Shown here one piece after another: positions 61,146-64,000 of a stretch of 64,000 nucleotides of DNA. Every line of letters starts with the position of its first letter. The stretch's first letter is position 1. Source of the DNA: Cyrtodaria siliqua (lineage: Eukaryota > Mollusca > Bivalvia > Adapedonta > Hiatellidae); the NCBI GenBank assembly GCA_037043455.1, contig JAWPHD010000282.1, positions 248,001-312,000 of the forward strand, in the 5' to 3' direction. Below the pieces are notes generated by a model. The model saw only the letters and a program-made list of their open reading frames with translations. It was not told the origin of the DNA and did no database searches. Made by a program: the position numbers and the translations under genes.

Positions 61146-61539
61146 TCCCCCATCCACCAACCCCTAAATACAAAGACTGGAAATAGGTCCTTAACCATTC
61201 ATAATTCCGTTAAATTTTGTGAACTTGAATCGTTAAGGACGTATCGACATTGGAATGATTACTTACAATTCTATTATTTTGACCGTTGGTTTGACTAGCT
61301 TTGTACGCCTTCCAGTTTTCTGCTATCAACAAACCCACATATATCTTCCCAACTGTCATTTTCCCTTCGTTTATCTCTGAAGAAAACAAAAAACGACATG
61401 ACAACTCTAACTTAAAATTGGATACTAATACATAGGGACACATAGCAATCTTGAGTTCTTACATCTCGCGGCATTTTTCTTCATAGCTTACATATTTGCA
61501 AATCATTTATAATATTCAAATTGATTTTTCATATGACTC

Positions 61540-64000
61540 TATAATGCACCAATAGTTTAGTGATTGTTGACTATATTGCACCAATAGTTTAGTGATTGTT
61601 GACTATACTGCACCAATAGTTTAGTGATTGTTGACTATACTGCACCAATAATTGTTGACTATATTGCACCAATAGTTGTTGACTATACTGCACCAATAGT
61701 TGTTGACTATATTGCACCAATAGTTGTTGACTATATTGCACCAATAGTTGTTGACTATACTGCACCAATAGTTTAGTGATTGTTGACTATACTGCACCAA
61801 TAGTTGTTGACTATATTGCACCAATAGTTGTTGACTATACTGCACCAATAGTTGTTGACTATATTGCACCAATAGTTGTTGACTATACTGCACCAATAGT
61901 TAGTGATTGTTGACTATATTGCACCAATAGTTTAGTGATTGTTGACTATACTGCACCAATAGTTGTTGACTATATTGCACCAATAGTTGTTGACTATATT
62001 GCACCAATAGTTTAGTGATTGTTGACTATACTGCACCAATAGTTGTTGACTATATTGCACCAATAGTTGTTGACTATACTGCACCAATAGTTGTTGACTA
62101 TATTGCACCAATAGTTTGTTGACTATACTGCACCAATAGTTGTTGACTATATTGCACCAATAGTTGTTGACTATACTGCACCAATAGTTGTTGACTATAT
62201 TGCACCAATAGTTGTTGACTATACTGCACCAATAGTTGTTGACTATATTGCACCAATAGTTGTTGACTATATTGCACCAATAGTTGTTGACTATACTGCA
62301 CCAATAGTTGTTGACTATTGACTATTGCACCAATAGTTGTTGACTATATTGCACCAATAGTTGTTGACTATACTGCACCAATAGTTGTTGACTATATTGC
62401 ACCAATAGTTGTTGACTATACTGCACCAATAGTTGTTGACTATATTGCACCAATAGTTGTTGACTATACTGCACCAATAGTTGTTGACTATACTGCACCA
62501 ATAGTTGTTGACTATATTGCACCAATAGTTGTTGACTATACTGCACCAATAGTTGTTGACTATATTGCACCAATAGTTAGTGATTGTTGACTATACTGCA
62601 CCAATAGTTGTTGACTATATTGCACCAATAGTTGTTGACTATACTGCACCAATAGTTGTTGACTATATTGCACCAATAGTTGTTGACTATACTGCACCAA
62701 TAGTTGTTGACTATATTGCACCAATAGTTGTTGACTATATTGCACCAATAGTTTAGTGATTGTTGACTATACTGCACCAATAGTTGTTGACTATATTGCA
62801 CCAATAGTTGTTGACTATATTGCACCAATAGTTAGTGATTGTTGACTATACTGCACCAATAGTTGTTGACTATATTGCACCAATAGTTGTTGACTATACT
62901 GCACCAATAGTTGTTGACTATATTGCACCAATAGTTGTTGACTATACTGCACCAATAATTGTTGACTATATTGCACCAATAGTTGTTGACTATATTGCAC
63001 CAATAGTTGTTGACTATATTGCACCAATAGTTTTTGACTATACTGCACCAATAGTTGTTGACTATATTGCACCAATAGTTGTTGACTATATTGCACCAAT
63101 AGTTGTTGACTATATTGCACCAATAGTTTAGTGATTGTTGACTATACTGCACCAATAGTTGTTGACTATATTGCACCAATAGTTGTTGACTATACTGCAC
63201 CAATAGTTGTTGACTATATTGCACCAATAGTTGTTGACTATACTGCACCAATAGTTGTTGACTATATTGCACCAATAGTTTAGTGATTGTTGACTATACT
63301 GCACCAATAGTTGTTGACTATATTGCACCAATAGTTGTTGACTATACTGCACCAATAGTTGTTGACTATATTGCACCAATAGTTGTTGACTATACTGCAC
63401 CAATAGTTGTTGACTATATTGCACCAATAGTTGTTGACTATATTGCACCAATAGTTGTTGACTATACTGCACCAATAGTTGTTGACTACATTGCACCAAT
63501 AGTTGTTGACTATATTGCACCAATAGTTGTTGACTATACTGCACCAATAGTTGTTGACTATATTGCACCAATAGTTGTTGACTATATTGCACCAATAGTT
63601 GTTGACTATACTGCACCAATAGTTGTTGACTATATTGCACCAATAGTTGTTGACTATATTGCACCAATAGTTGTTGACTATATTGCACCAATAGTTGTTG
63701 ACTATATTGCACCAATAGTTGTTGACTATATTGCACCAATAGTTGTTGACTATACTGTACCAATAGTTGTTGACTATATGACCAATAGTTGTTGACTATA
63801 TTGCACCAATAGTTGTTGACTATACTGCACCAATAGTTGTTGACTATATTGCACCAATAGTTGTTGACTATATTGCACCAATAGTTGTTGACTATATTGC
63901 ACCAATAGTTGTTGACTATATTGCACCAATAGTTGTTGACTATATTGCACCAATAGTTGTTGACTATACTGCACCAATAGTTGTTGACTATATTGCACCA
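61540..64000. repeat. 24-bp satellite, about 100 units, continuing past the window
   Basis: The unit is 'ttgttgactata(t/c)tgcac' + 'caatag'. Most units are exactly 24 bp; about a dozen carry an extra 'ttagtga' before 'ttgttgac' (31 bp). The T and C variants alternate for long stretches. Every unit holds CCAAT. Because 24 is a multiple of 3, open frames occur in several frames (e.g. MVQYSQQLLVQYSQQ on -); these are not genes. Confidence 0.97.

Noticed and set aside
61621..63998. Many frames with YSQQLLVQ or APIVVDY repeats
   Set aside because: By-product of a 24-bp satellite unit, divisible by 3.
61540..64000. CRISPR-like array
   Set aside because: Units are contiguous with no unique spacers, and the genome is eukaryotic.

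Overview
The window is eukaryotic nuclear DNA, AT-rich, with small exons separated by long introns and a very high load of repeats. The intergenic and intronic repeats (blocks with repeated 'cgtccgtccgtc ... gttaactttt' followed by 'aagatggccgcca', tRNA-headed SINEs, many small foldback elements) are of a kind I associate with bivalve mollusc genomes. That assignment is inference from the repeats and from the two genes; I cannot name the species.

Two protein-coding genes can be supported, and they converge. (1) On the + strand, six exons between 1707 and 16548 join in consistent phase and encode the last ~342 residues, to the stop, of a 12-TM major facilitator superfamily transporter of spinster-like type. 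Its 5' exons lie left of the window. (2) On the - strand, five exons between 47550 and 37046 join in consistent phase into a 560-residue, disordered, Ser/Pro/Arg-rich C-terminal tail ending in Asp-Asp-Trp-Cys and carrying an RxLPxxP motif. These are the signatures of the presynaptic CaV2 calcium-channel alpha1 subunit tail (PDZ ligand for Mint/RIM-type proteins and RIM-BP SH3 ligand). The channel core would lie beyond 64000. Two possible further tail exons (57562 and a 15-nt microexon at 58735-58749) are flagged as tentative.

Layout: 1-17 kb is the transporter gene, whose introns carry three unrelated minisatellites (49/18-bp at 6.3-7.3 kb, 16-bp at 11.1-11.8 kb, 44-bp at 14.9-16.2 kb) and a 923-bp foldback element between TTAA sites. 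17-36.5 kb is the convergent intergenic interval, with no gene I can support: foldback elements, two SINE copies, nine monomers of a ~319-bp repeat with a recent 958-bp duplication, and small minisatellites. 36.5-64 kb is the calcium-channel tail with its introns, a 5'-truncated SINE with a clean 14-bp target-site duplication, several foldbacks, an excess of the CRE octamer TGACGTCA, and a 24-bp satellite of about 100 units running off the right end.

The most unusual point is a 117-bp calcium-channel exon (43764-43880) wedged between two unrelated minisatellites, with its splice donor belonging to the end unit of one and its splice acceptor to the end unit of the other. No operon, CRISPR array, phage or bacterial system is present. 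Most long open frames in the window are by-products of tandem repeats.
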